Positions 10,802-21,565 of a stretch of 64,000 nucleotides of DNA are shown here, piece after piece. The number at the start of each line of letters is the position of its first letter. Position 1 is the first letter of the stretch. The notes below the pieces were generated by a model. The model was not told the origin of the DNA and searched no databases. It saw nothing but the letters and a program-made list of their open reading frames with translations. This DNA comes from Tetraselmis striata (lineage: Eukaryota; Chlorophyta; Chlorodendrophyceae; Chlorodendrales; Chlorodendraceae): the NCBI GenBank assembly GCA_006384855.1, contig VCJN01000349.1, forward strand, positions 1 to 64,000, read 5' to 3'. Position numbers and translations under genes: made by a program.

Positions 10802-11639
10802 AGCCCCGCCTCCTTCGATCACGTGATCATTAGCTGTGTTATTTTCGTCGGATAACTACGGGTAGTCGGCAGTATGAGCGACTACTACCGCTAATCGACA
10901 GCAGTACGAGGATTAGGAATGCAGTACTCGCCCCGCCCCCGAAAAGGTTTTCTTGTACATTGGTAATGCACCGGCACCGCGCAATCTTCGGTCATCGTGC
11001 GTCTTGACTCCACCTGCCGCCATCGCTGAAAACATCCCGCAGGTCGCGGCGCTGCTCGCCCCACCACGCCGGTTGTGGCGGTCCACCGGCTCGGCCGCGG
11101 TCCGCCGATGCTGCCTCCATCTCGCCCGCCTGAGCTCGTGCGGTAGGATCCCCAAGGGGGTCTGGAGGGGGAAAGGCGGGCACCAACCCCCCCCCCCCTC
11201 CCCCCCCCCCGCCCCGCGCCATCCGCGTGTCGTCGCTCCGTGGTCAGGCAGGCCGCATGCTCGCCCACGCGCCGCTCACCTCCTCAGCTCGCCTCGTCGT
11301 TGTGGCCGCCCGTCCAGGGTCAGACCGAGCTGCCCGCCAGCTAACCTATCCCGCGGCATGGCTGCGACTCCCTCTGGGCACTCCGGCTCCTTTCTCCTTG
11401 CCCACGAGTCGCTGCCATGCCCAGCCTCTCCGCCCCGAACGCCCGCCCCGCCTTTAAGTGCCGGCGCGTGTAACCCCTAAGACCACAAAGGGCTTTGGGT
11501 GCGGCAAAGGGCTGAGCGGGGTGGCCGGTTGTGGTGGGTCCTTGGATTTTGCGACGACCGGGGAGCCCTACGACCGGAGCCCTTTTTAAATTATACTTTA
11601 GTCCCGGTATAGCGTCTGCTGGCGCCGCCGGGCAGCAGC
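10802..11639. other. No gene supported; GC-rich interval with C runs
   Basis: Open frames exist on both strands between 10,890 and 11,480 but none has a recognisable domain or an advantage over its opposite-strand overlap. A C-rich run sits at 11,187-11,211. A perfect palindrome GATCACGTGATC lies near 10,818. Confidence 0.4.
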
Positions 11640-12590
11640 CATGTACGGGAGGCTGTTAAATAATTCTTGTACGACCTCGGTCTTGCGTCGGCCTCTCCGA
11701 GATCCGCCTACGGGTAGGGAGGGGGTCTGTACGACTCGGACGGGGGCAGCCTACTCACGAGGGCTGTTCGAAATAAAATCGTGCTCTCGTACCTCGGTAC
11801 GACCCGCGACCGACCTGCATAACATCTGGCGTACCCCCACCCGTATGTGTTCCACCGGAGAATCACTCGACTCCCGGCCTAGTACATCGGAGTGTTCGGC
11901 GGCGCCGTGCTATAGTTGCTATAGTTGCCAATCGAAACCGGACTCTGCTCGCTGCGGTAGCCCTAGTGGCACCGCGAGGTATTTGTCCTCGTCACTCACG
12001 GATTTTGCTCCGACACGGCCGCTCTGGACTAGCTCTAGCAAGTCGAGTAGGCGCTTTGCGGCTCCCCCGCTGCCGGGCGCCTGTCCCGTGACACGCTGCC
12101 CGGAACCATAGCCATGTACTCCGCCTCCATCAACAACACGGTCACGAGCCGTCAACTGAGCCAACGCTGATGCAAGCTCGCGCAACAATGTAGACATGGC
12201 CTTCACGTCGGCTTATAGCGATTCGAGCGTGACGACACAGAAGCGTGACGACACATGGCTCAACGACGGGTTCTTCTCCATCTGACATGATGACGTACGG
12301 ACGTACGCACGGATGAGAACTTCACACACGGGTGGTGACTTGGGTGTATGTGCTCTTGAACAACCTGGGGTGACCTTGCTTGCACGATGTTGTGAAACAG
12401 ATGGCAGACTGGAAGATGGCATGCTCAGCTGTTCTGGCTGCTTTCATGTCTACTCGTGCGGCACGGCTGCACCCAAAAAGGGGCGCAACGGTGCCTAGGT
12501 GCCAGGTGCCCAGTAACCCGTACCACTTAGCAGCACGGTAGCCGGAAAAGCGGTTATAAAAGGAGGAAACCCCATAAACAAGTTTACAAC
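11640..12590 (-). mobile_element. LTR-retroelement fossil: terminal repeat plus start of a gag-like gene
   Basis: Minus-strand reading gives a terminal repeat at about 12,590-12,330 (shared blocks GGGGTTTCCTCC, CCGGCTACCGT, TAGACATGAAAGCAGCC), then a gag-like start that encodes a GEEPVAE/TLESL-type segment in the related copies, followed by LAQLTARDRVV and GVHGYGSGQRV (about 12,290-11,919). The same order recurs at 43,589-42,990 and 44,190-43,760. The left limit is uncertain. The element is broken, with several breaks, and its pol part is absent. Confidence 0.5.
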
Positions 12591-12687
12591 AGTATGTGTA
12601 TCTATCACCGCCGTCAGTACCCGAAACCGCACGGGAGCTGGTGGTACGCGCGCGGCGCGGCGGGTAATCACCATCACCCGCCGAGTA

Positions 12688-12893
12688 TGATCTAAACGTG
12701 TTTGTGGGGTTTCCTAACGGACTATAGCTGTCCTAGTGCGACCCGTACGGTCTCAATGGTTTCAAGCGGTTACCCTCGGATTTTGGTACGGGCTGCCCCA
12801 TCGCCCGCGAGCCCTGCGCTCCCGGCCGGGGAGCCACTTAGGACAGCCACCAACAGCTCGTCTGCCATCTTCCAGCTCGCTGCCTTCGGCAGC
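12688..12893 (+). mobile_element. LTR-like repeat, first of a pair of direct copies
   Basis: About 205 bp starting TGATCTAAACGTGTTTGTGG match 21,591-21,795 in the same orientation at roughly 97% by eye. The start resembles the minus-strand terminal repeats of the fossils in this window, while the body differs, so this is a related subfamily. The two copies flank an interval that contains the first CACTA element. They could be the two terminal repeats of one LTR element into which the CACTA element inserted, but the match ends early in both, so this is tentative. Fossil; broken. Confidence 0.4.
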
Positions 12894-13253
12894 GGCTTCG
12901 CGTACTTGTGCGCGCGAGGGTCACTGAGGCTAAACAAGTCCGCACCGAGATTCATCCACCCGGTAGTGAGTCGTAGTGCCGCGCACATGCGTTACAACAT
13001 CAGGCAGCGACAAACATCCCCTCGGTAGTGTGGTTTTCCCTACTCGTGCGCCCGAGGTCGTTTTCCGTTTTTGCCCTGGCTTTGCAGCTGCGACGTTTTC
13101 GGGTAGCGATGCGCACGGCAAGGAATTGGAGCTGGGGGGTCCCCGTTGGGGAGGTTTAAACCTCAACACCCGAAGTCGAGTCGCAGTACAAGCCTTCGGG
13201 GCTCCCGCAGTGGAGCGCCCTCTCGCAGTAGTCAACTCTTGAGGTTTAGGTGA
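12894..13253. other. No gene seen; flank of the CACTA insertion
   Basis: No domain recognised. A word group near 13,107 (GCACGGCAAGGAATTGGAG) resembles 51,628-51,655 beside the second CACTA copy, so both copies sit next to similar repeat DNA. Confidence 0.35.
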
Positions 13254-13843
13254 CACTGTGAGATTCAGATGTGACGCAAGTGTGCCCTACTGGTGACGAA
13301 CGACGACATACGGGGACGATACGGGACGGACGAGGGACGTGGATTTCATACCGAGTAGCGACGACTATCGCGCGCGACCTGTATAGTACTATATGAATTT
13401 CTCGTTTCGATAATTTCATCAAATTGATATGCCCACGCGGGCTCGCCTGTCGCGCGCCGACGCGGAGTACCCGGGCTAAGTACAGGCGGCTGCACGTACT
13501 CGCTGCACATCGTTGCACATCGCTGACCATGCGGTGTGCGGCGATGTGCGGCACGACGGGCGGAGGTGTGGGCGGATGTAGGTGGTACGGTAGGTGGTAG
13601 GCGGTATGTGGTGTTCGTAGGTGCGCGTTTTAATGCAGCCGCCCTAACTGTTGATGATTGTGTAACGCCCCAGCACGCGCATGAAGTACGGGGTCGCTTG
13701 GCGGTCACCGCCGCTCACCGCTGAACCAAGCGCGGACAGCCGCGCACTCGCATTTGTGCTCCCTGCCGGTGGTGGGCTACATCCACCCCAACTCTCAACC
13801 ACCCCACCCCCCCCCCCCCCCGCGCGCGCGCGCCGCAGCAGGC

Positions 13844-14077
13844 ATGCCGGGAGAGGGATGGATATCAAGTGTGTCGAAGAATGGCGTGTACACATGCAAG
13901 CACTGCCACGGCATCGTGACGGGCAGTAGTGAAAGGACGGCGCGAGAGCGGCACTTCCGGAAATACCCGAACTGTAGCCACTCGTTGAAGCGTGCGGCTA
14001 AGTTGCACCGCAAGGCCGCCTTATTACAAGCAGCAGCAACAGGGCGGCAGCAGCGGCAGGGGCGGCAGCAGGAGTAG
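13844..14077 (+). CDS. BED-like zinc-finger frame of CACTA copy 1
   Basis: The frame opens with MPGEGWISSVSKNGVY, then TCKHCHG...ERHFRKYPNC, which gives C-x2-C followed about 20 residues on by H-x6-C. This is the spacing class of BED-type and related fingers that transposases use to bind their own ends. A basic helix and a Gln-rich tail (CAG repeats) follow. The matching frame in copy 2 is at 45,064-45,312, with only a few substitutions and a longer Gln tract. The next conserved frame lies in a different phase in both copies alike, so either a small intron joins them or they are separate proteins. A C run of about 18 lies just upstream. Confidence 0.5.
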   Translation: MPGEGWISSVSKNGVYTCKHCHGIVTGSSERTARERHFRKYPNCSHSLKRAAKLHRKAALLQAAATGRQQRQGRQQE

Positions 14078-14127
14078 CTGCAGCCGTCGGAAACGGCCCG
14101 CCGGCGCCGGTCTCGGAGGACGATGTG

Positions 14128-15198
14128 ATGGGTGTGGGGGAGGACCCCGTTGGCAAAGACAGTATGGACATCGACGCGCCTGCGTGGCCGCCGGCGGACG
14201 TGGAAGCTGCCGATGAGGGCGTGATACGGAAAGGCGATCCCGGTGACTTCTACATGAAGGTCATCGCCAAGAAGTTCCGGGGAGTATGGCACTACGGCGT
14301 GATAACCGGCGTCGTTACCGAGTGGGTGTTGGAGGACTACGGCGGGGCGACCCAGTGGCGCGGTGTTTTCGAGGACGGTGACATTGTGGACCTTCTGCGT
14401 TCAAAGGTGAGTGGGCCCGGCCTGCGTGCTGGTGGCACCACTCAACTGCGGTTGTATGGAATCACACGCACCCGCCCGGTCGGCGTGGCAGGTTGTGGAG
14501 GCTATGGCGGCTGCCCAGAAGCACCCCCCTGTGGATGCGGACGGGGAGGCTCGCTTGGTAACCGTCCATGAAGGCGATAACTTGTCCAGTGAATCACGCA
14601 CCTTGCCCGGCGTGCGTTCAACACAATCCGGCTGGCGGAGGCCAAGCAGAACACTGGCTGCCATGGCGTGTGCCATGTGCATGTGGTCCTGGGCTATGTC
14701 AGCATGGTCAACCTCTTCCCCCTCGCGCCGTTCCACCTGTTTTTTTTTGGCTTGGAAAGGGACTTCTGGAGGAAATTTGTCACCGTGCAGGGCCACATTG
14801 GATTCCGAGCTATGAAGCAGGAAGACCGGCGCCAGGCTTTAGTCCCGATACCCAGCAACTTTGGACGCGGGTTGAGCCCTTCGTTTGCGGTGTCCAAGAA
14901 GTCGAAAGGTAACCCCCCCCCCCCCCCCCCAGGCGTGGGCGTGGGCGTGGGCGTGACGGCATTCCCCTCCATGACTGCAGGGTAAGGCAAGGTGACGGTG
15001 CAGTCCGACTGGGTCATGGAGGACTGCTTGCACCACATGGAAACGTTTTTCCATTCTTAACGCCGGTCCGCTGTTCGAGGAGGCCCGGGTGAAGGCGATC
15101 ATGACCGAGAAGGAGCTCGCGTCCCCAGCGGTGGTGCGTTCGGTGTCGCGACTGGCGGTGCTTGGGCACATGTACAAGCGCCAGCAAGGAGCTGCGTG
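14128..15198 (+). CDS. Tudor/Agenet-like and transposase-like gene of CACTA copy 1
   Basis: The first exon (14,128-14,406, donor GTGAGT) contains GDFYMKVIAKKFRGVWHYG, then VTEWVLEDYGG and FEDGDIVDLL. The pattern F-x-G-x-W-x-Y-G-x-(I/V)...EDGD-x-x-DL is that of Tudor/Agenet-like chromatin-reader folds in plants and algae. A short exon follows at 14,492 (VVEAMAAAQ). The segment up to 14,908 includes GCHGVCHVHVVLGYVSMVNL and LAPFHLFFFGLERDFW. The latter resembles the H-x4-G-x2-(R/K)DFW block after the second acidic catalytic residue of CACTA/KDZ-like transposases, but alanine stands where the aspartate is expected. An intron with an 18-C run follows, then an exon from 14,982 (WVMEDCLHHMETF). That exon is out of frame here near 15,050 relative to copy 2. 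Exon joins are my inference. Confidence 0.4.
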
Positions 15199-15306
15199 AT
15201 TCGTCACGCGGTGGGGGTTGCAGAATGTGGTGACGGAGGAGGACGGCCCCGAGCGCAAGGCGCAGGTGGACGCGCTCACCAGGGAGGGGAAGACTCGATA
15301 CCCAGC

Positions 15307-15558
15307 GCGGCGTCAAGGCGCGGCGGCCGGGGCAGCGCGGCGCCAAGGCGCGGCGGCCGGGGCAGCGCGGCGCCAAGGCGCGGCGGCCGGGGCAGCGCGG
15401 CGCCAAGGCGCGGCGGCCGGGGCAGCGCGGCGCCAAGGTGCGGCGGCCGGGGCAGCGCGGCGCCAAGGCGCGGCGGCCGGGGCAGCGTGGCGCCAAGGCG
15501 CGGCGGCCGGGGCAGCGCGGCGCCAAGGCGCGGCGGCCGGGGCAGCGCGGCGCCAAGG
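15307..15558. repeat. 30-bp minisatellite in CACTA copy 1, about 8.4 units
   Basis: The unit is CGCCAAGGCGCGGCGGCCGG followed by GGCAGCGCGG. Units are almost identical. Copy 2 has only about three to four irregular units at 46,532-46,650. Confidence 0.9.
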
Positions 15559-15733
15559 CGAGTGGGATGGGCGGGGCAGCGGTTGCTACCGAGTGAGGCG
15601 TAGCATCGTTTGCAGTAGCAACGCAGCCTTTCCGGTTGCATAGTGTGACACCGCCTGGATGTAACCCAGCCATACGCGCAAAGTGCAAGTGTTACACATC
15701 CGTGTGCCCCACCCAATGACATTGCGCCCGACC

Positions 15734-16373
15734 TCACTGACGGCGTGTCTCGCTCTCCTTCATCTCCTGGGCCGTCCGCCGCCTCACCCCGCGCACCCTA
15801 CCAGCCGCGCGTGCCTTCTCGGAAGCCTCACACACGGCGGCGCGAGTCGCGTCGTGGAACGCGTCCCTGACATGGCGGAACTCCGCCCTCACCGTGGCCG
15901 TGGTCGAGCAGGGGACTGCCCGCTGATGGGTCGCCATGCATGGGTACTTGGGGCCGCACAAAGCCGGGGTGCCGTCGCAGCAACACTCCCAGTCCGTCCG
16001 TTGGCCGCAGTCCACGCATGACGGGCGTCCGGCCAGGACACGCACATGATAGTGCATGTGGCCGCCTCCCGCCACTGCTCGTAGTGCTCCGGTCAACATG
16101 GCGACGAGCAAGTCGGCATGTCCCGCAGGTGGCTGCGGGGCGGGTGGCGCGAGCGCAGCCTCGCTCGCCTCGACAACCCCCTCAGCCCGATCAGTCGCCT
16201 AGACCACGGCCTCCTCCGCCTCCTGACGCGGCGCACCAGGCGCATCATCGTCGCCTGGCAGGGCGTCCCCCCCCGCAACGGCGCCGTCGGCGGTGGCCGA
16301 CGCCGTCGTGGCGGGGTGTTGTGAGGAGGTGGCCCTAGACATAGGTGGGGCCGGCACCGCCATGTGTTGCTCC
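15734..16373 (-). CDS. Cys-rich protein gene of CACTA copy 1 (premature stop)
   Basis: From an ATG at 16,373 (MAVPAPPMSRATSS) the frame has an Ala/Glu-rich low-complexity first half (EEAVV...APPAPQPPAGHADLL), then a conserved section HMHYHV...CVDCGQRTDWECCCDG, then ALCGPKYPCMATHQRAVPC, and a basic C-terminus ending ETRRQ. The cysteine spacing suggests zinc binding. A TAG at about 16,210 interrupts the frame in this copy, where copy 2 has GAG. Copy 2 instead lacks about 26 bp in the Cys-rich part. Each copy therefore carries a different lesion and neither can make the full protein unaided. The protein family is not known to me; a transposon accessory protein is a reasonable guess. Confidence 0.4.
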
Positions 16374-16669
16374 ACATGCGGCGCGGTTCCTGACGCGACA
16401 GCTCCCTCGCACCAGTACCGGCGCCGGCACCCCACGCCTGCTAGGCTTGCCACCAACCGGCATGTTTCCTTTGGGAGGCGGTTCATCCGCGTCAGAGGTG
16501 AGCGGCGGTGCCGGTGTGGGTGTGGATACTGCCCGGCCATTAGGGCTCCCGCCGCATGCCGCTCCGCCGACCCACGCCGCGGCGTGTGCTGCGCCCCGCA
16601 TAGTCGCCCCGAATATAATATACATGACGCGGGGACGGGGGGGGGGGGGGGGGGATTCGTGCGTTTCGT

Positions 16670-16972
16670 ATGTCGGCGGAACGGCGTGCGAAGCTGCAGC
16701 TGGCGAAGGTGGTGGAAGTAAGCGTGGCGGCGTCGGCGGCGTATTACCGTGCGTGCATGCGTGCGCAACCCCGCGGCAGCAAGCGCCGGACTCGGCGTGT
16801 GCCGGCGGCAGAGCTGCGAAGCCATGGACACGGTACGGGATGCCAAGTCTGGCTAAGCAACTGCCGAGGCTGGCGGCTTAACCCCCATGTCCGGCGGTTG
16901 AGGGACGGAAAGTGCGTAGAAGTTGATCGGCAAAGCGGGCATATAAGCATGGCTGTGCTAGGTTCCTATTAA
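16670..16972 (+). CDS. Small basic protein frame of CACTA copy 1
   Basis: A 100-residue frame starts MSAERRAKLQLAKVVEVSV, has an RRTRRVPAAELR basic patch and ends SLAVLGSY-like (here SMAVLGSY). It is conserved in copy 2 at 48,113-48,415 with only substitutions and no frame change. It follows a G run of about 20. No family recognised; the start codon lies only about 15 bases after the homopolymer, so it may be an internal exon. Confidence 0.35.
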   Translation: MSAERRAKLQLAKVVEVSVAASAAYYRACMRAQPRGSKRRTRRVPAAELRSHGHGTGCQVWLSNCRGWRLNPHVRRLRDGKCVEVDRQSGHISMAVLGSY

Positions 16973-17387
16973 GTAATGGCGGTTTGTGCTAAGTAATTCG
17001 TAGGGGTGGATCATGCAGGATCATCATGGTAGGGGGCGGTATAAATGAGGCCGGGCACATATACTGCTCCACGAAACGACACTGTCGCACGTGTAGTTGA
17101 ATAGTCCCCCTCCCCCCCCCCCCCCACCCCCCGCCGGGTCGGCCCGCCGACCCGCCACGGCATGTAATATCTGTCATGCATCGCCGGGGTATGTGTGAGT
17201 GGATGCCCCGCCGCCACATCCCCCCCCCCCCCCCCCATTTACACTTGTGCACTCATTAAGTTTGGGCTGGTTTCGGAGCAGTACATGTACGTATGTATGT
17301 ACATACAATGGAACGTAGGACCTGCGCGGAAAGAGGCGGGGCTTGCGGAGTGCGTTGGGGGTGCGTAGAGTAGCGTGTTGGTGAGAT

Positions 17388-18240
17388 TCGGGGTGCATCG
17401 GACGCCGGATGCCCATCCACCCGGCGTAAAAGACGCGTAATATTCACACTATATTTACACGCAAATGGTGAAAACCGGACATTCCGTGCCGGATGGGTGG
17501 GAATACGGCGTCCGATGCAGCCAAAACCCCGGCAACACGCTATTCTATGCACCGCCAATGCACTCCGCCAGCACCGCCTCATTCTCTGTCGATTTCGAAA
17601 ACGCCTTCACATTATCCACCGCTAATTGCAATTGCCACCGTGTAATGTTGTCACGATGTGCGCACACAACAACACTAACTATCGGTTCCGACGCGGATGG
17701 AGGCGGGGCTTGCGGAGTGCGTTGGGGGTGCGTAGAGTAGCGTGCTGCAAATAATTGGGGTGCATCGGACGCCGGATGCCCATCCACCCGGCGTAAAAGA
17801 CGCGTAATATTCACACTATATTTACATACAAATGTGTGAAAACCGGACAGTCCGTGCCGGATGGGTGGGAATACGGCGTCCGATGCAGCCAAATCCCCAG
17901 CACCACGCTATTCTATGCACCGCCAATGCACTCCGTCAGTACCGCCTCATTCTCTGTCGATTTCGAAAACGCCTTCACATTATCCACCGCTAATTGCAAT
18001 TGCCACCGTGTAATGTTGTCACGATGTGCGCGCACAACAACACTTACTATCGGTTCCGACGTCGATGGAGGCGGGGCTTGCGGAGTGCGTTGGGGGTGCG
18101 TAGAGTAGCGTGCTGCAAATAATTGGGGTGCATCGGACGCCGGATGCCCATCCACCCGGCGTAAAAGACGCGTAATATTCACACTATATTAACACACAAA
18201 TGTGTGAAAACCGGACATTCCGTGCCGGATGGATGGGAAT
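17388..18240. repeat. 368-bp tandem array in CACTA copy 1
   Basis: Units start GGTGCATCGGACGCCGGATG at about 17,391, 17,759 and 18,127. Each contains an imperfect 31-bp inverted repeat: GCATCGGACGCCGGATGCCC and, about 80 bp on, a sequence close to its reverse complement ending GGCGTCCGATGC. Copy 2 has one unit fewer (48,846 and 49,215). Confidence 0.85.
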
Positions 18241-19186
18241 ACGGCGTCCGATGCAGCCAAAACCCCAGGAACACGCTATTCTATGCACCGCCAATGCACT
18301 CCATCCGCAACCCCCGCCTCATTCCCAGTCGTACGTGCTTGTGCACACGCACGGAATGCTTGCACTGCTCCGAAACCACTGTCACATACCCCGCTCATTG
18401 GGTACCGATTGCGGCGCATGCACGGCTAGATATTTGTTTACATAAACCGGGGGGGGGGGAGGGGGGGGGCACAGTGTCCCGCTACTCACCCTGCATTGGA
18501 TTAGGGCGACGATTGCAAACAAGACGAGGAGGCGCGAATGAACTGCTCCGAAACCACGCGATGTGCCCGGTGACCTCCATATCCAGCACGTCCACCGATG
18601 CAAGTAATAAGGACAGGACCCCCCCCCCCCCCCCCCCCCCACCCGCCAAAGTGGAGAAGTGTAGGAGTACAACCGGAGCATGACGTGATCCATTGTCGCT
18701 TATTTACAAGCACGGGCGGTGCTGCCATACCCGATCGTCTACGGCCGATATAATATTCACACTATATTAACATCGGTGCACACCGCCGCACACCGCCGCA
18801 CACCGCCGCACAACGCTGTGCGCGCACATTCGTCGCGCACATATACGCGCGCCCTGCCGCACATATTATCCCGGATTCACTCGGTGAAACCGCGTATTCA
18901 TTACGCCGTGCTACTTCAACAATAAACATTGCGAAATTACACCGACACAATGCCGCACCGACTACCTCTTGACAATACGTGCATGTAAATAGTAGTGGCG
19001 CGCTGCTCCTCGCCTCCGATGTGTCGTTGACTGCTGCGGAAGGCGGTCGTCGACTGGGTGTTAGTTTCTCCACCTCGGCCGCCCCCCCCCCCCCCTCCCC
19101 CCCCCCCCCCCCCCCCCCTTCACCGCTCACAGCGCCATGGCAGACCTCGCCCCCCGGGCAAAAGTGGGCGGCGAGCCTTGTTGTCT

Positions 19187-19691
19187 CGCGTGTCCGCGCC
19201 GCCGGCATCGAGGAGGACGAGAAAGACATGAGGAAACGCGTGACAAGGTGGGCGCGCAACAAAACACTCCATCCTCCACATTAGCACGCACCCACTCGTG
19301 GCTAACTTGTGCCGCGCGCAGGTTCGTCCGGGAGCGCCGTAAGGCCCGCCTCAACGCCAAGGCTTCCACAGTGCCAGCGGCGCAACTCGTGGTGGCCGAG
19401 GAGGCCGCATCCTCAGCCGCTTAAAGGTGAAACGATTGTGGCTTGTTGTGGGCGTCTCGGCACAGGGGGCGTCCCGACGCCAAGGTAAGGAAGCTCATGG
19501 CGGCGTCGTCGACGGCACAGCCTCCCGGGGTGGTGAAGACACTGACGGATGACAAGAAGCGGAAGAGGCCAGTGAAGAAGCGCCGAGGTAAGAAACTGAC
19601 GGTCGCGGAGTCGGAGGCGGAGGCGGAGGCGGAGGCGGAGGCAGCGGGATCGTCCAAGCGGAGGGCACGCAAGAACAAGAACAAGCAGTAG
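19187..19691 (+). CDS. Basic nuclear-type protein gene near right end of CACTA copy 1
   Basis: A probable exon ends at 19,247 (GIEEDEKDMRKRVTR) and joins in phase to 19,322 (FVRERRKARLNAKAS...). A later frame (19,443-19,691) encodes DDKKRKRPVKKRRGKK, an (EA)n-type acidic tract and a final RKNKNKQ. The lysine/arginine clusters are classic nuclear localisation signals, and the acidic repeat expands as ESESES/EAEAEA in copy 2 (50,215-50,790). Copy 1 has a stop just after the second exon (about 19,424) where copy 2 reads on. The 5' end of the gene is not clear. It may be the TnpA-like DNA-binding partner typical of CACTA elements, but no domain proves this. Confidence 0.4.
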
Positions 19692-20401
19692 CCCCCGCCC
19701 CCTTACCCCCCTCCCCTCACTCCCCCGGCGGGAGCGGCGGGCGGCGGCGGGGGGGGGGGGGGGGGGACCACGCCCGCCCGCCTCCCCCCCCCCCCCCCCG
19801 CCCCCCGCCCCCCGCCACATGCCCCGACGGCAGCTGTCGCGAATATTGTAATTCAAACATTCTTCGGCAAACCGCTGCCTGCCCCCGCCCTCCCCCTCGC
19901 GAATATTTATGTAACGTGAGCACTCTTTGGCAAAACATGGCAGCCAAACCGCCCATCTGATGACCTTTGATCGGACGGCTGGCAGGCCCGTTCAGCAATA
20001 CTAGCTATAATGTACACAAAATTCCCCAGTGTTACCAAATACGTACGGCTGCGATTTGCGCTCCCATGTACTAATAGTCGTAGTTATCCACAGGACGACT
20101 CGTCATCGCGCCCGGGTTCGTACTAGATACCCGGTACCGGCTTAATAAATATATCGCGTACTACCCGGTACTACACGGACAACCTTGTACCTTATACGTC
20201 AGTGCCATGTAACACTTCACCGGGCTAGTACGACTACCAGATTGATGACAAAAAGGATTTATCGCCCGCCGGCAATAACGCCGGATGTACTCGCACGTAA
20301 CTAAATGGACGTGCCGCCACCACCACCAGCCTTCACAGATAAATAATAGTCGCTAGTAGTAGTGCTTCGTCACCCGTATGTCACATCTGAATCTCACAGT
20401 G

Positions 20402-21565
20402 TGAGGTGGACGCGCTCGGCACCATGGCCGCTGCTCGTCACGGTTGTCAACGACGACAACTACGCCCACCGCAACAAATCGGCGCGGACGGAGGAGGACG
20501 TCCGTGTCGTCGGGGCGACCACTTGTTGTCCCGCAAGACACTGCAACCCTGTCCGCGTGTCCTCGCAGCAAGGCGCCGTGGCATCAACGGTCGTTACATG
20601 CTGTGGTTTTCCGGAACTACTCGCGTAATTGGTAAGTTACAGGGGTGGCGCCGCTCATGCGCCGGTGTTTTGAGAGGGCTCGTTGCCCTCGCCCCAATGA
20701 AGCTTCAGCAACGTTTGCTGTGGTCGCAGTGGGAGGCGTTTGTGCGGCCCGTGCCGATGCGTCTCCGACGTCTCCTACTGCAACGTCGTCTTCACAAGGA
20801 CCACGACAACCTGCAACTGCCCGCCGGGGGGCAGCTCTACCACCTGGCGTGCCTGGCGTCTCGTGGTATACGTAACTACCCTTGGTCTAGACGACCAACT
20901 CTGACCAACTCTGGATTTGGGACTTCGGCGGCCGTCGCTGGTGCAGCAGCAGCGGCCGCCTCGTCGGCACCCTCGCCCCGACATCATTGGCATCGTTACG
21001 GGCCAGCATAGGCTACAAGGGCCTCTGCGCCGGCCAACCCGCTTCCAACGTCACGGCAACGCATCTGTGACAACACGAGCTGCCCGCCAGGGGATAGCTC
21101 CGCCACCTAACGCGACTTGTGCGTTTCGTGGCATCATCCTAAGCATGCGCTTTGTGGGGTGGTCAGCAGCCGTCGCTGGTGCAGCAACGGCGGCCGGCTC
21201 GTCGCTCTCCGCGAGGAAAGACCCACGGCGACAGCTACCCGAGTCGGCGGGTCTTTTGCGACGTCGCCGACAACCGACCCCGACACACCTGAGCCGTTCC
21301 AGCTCGTGCCGCACGCCACCATGGCGCACAACCAATGCTATAGGGCGCCGTCGGGAGACGGCGCCTTAATTCCGCGACACGTCCGGCCTATGTCATGCCG
21401 GCGTCAACATCTCCCGCCCGCGTCTGACGCGCCTGCGCCTCGATCGAGGTCCTCTAGGCGCGAGACCCCTCAACAACTCAAGACATCTTCCGCCTTCGTC
21501 TGGTCGGCACGCCTGCCGACTGCCCACGCTCGCAGTCGTAAACGAACCGCGTGTAAACTGGCAAA
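20402..21565. other. No gene confidently called; coding-like repeats of unknown origin
   Basis: Plus-strand frames at 20,406-21,011 and 21,117-21,584 are Arg/Ala-rich without known domains. A block around 20,930-20,975 (GCCGTCGCTGGTGCAGCA) recurs at 21,168-21,200, so the stretch includes an internal duplication. It may be the inside of the LTR-like element whose ends are at 12,688 and 21,591. Confidence 0.35.

Larger units (their letters stand above)
13254..20401 (+). mobile_element. CACTA (EnSpm/CMC-type) DNA transposon, copy 1, both ends intact
   Basis: The element starts CACTGTGAGATTCAGATGTG at 13,254 and ends with the exact inverted complement at 20,401 (22 bp perfect inverted repeat). 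It is flanked by a 3-bp duplication, TGA, at 13,251-13,253 and 20,402-20,404. A CACT(A/G) terminus with a 3-bp target duplication is the signature of the CACTA superfamily. Inside both ends the DNA is rich in GTGACGAA, TAGTCG and CGACTA words, as expected of subterminal transposase-binding repeats. The 7,148-bp body carries a BED-like finger frame, a Tudor-like frame with a transposase-like segment, a minus-strand Cys-rich gene, a small plus-strand frame, a 368-bp tandem array and a basic nuclear-type protein near the right end. A second copy lies at 44,474-51,495. I cannot find a complete catalytic core, so it may depend on a relative for transposition. Confidence 0.9.

Noticed and set aside
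15014-15737. Arg/Pro- or Ala-rich repeat proteins over the 30-bp minisatellite
   Set aside because: All frames on both strands are open because the 30-bp unit lacks stops; none has support outside the array.
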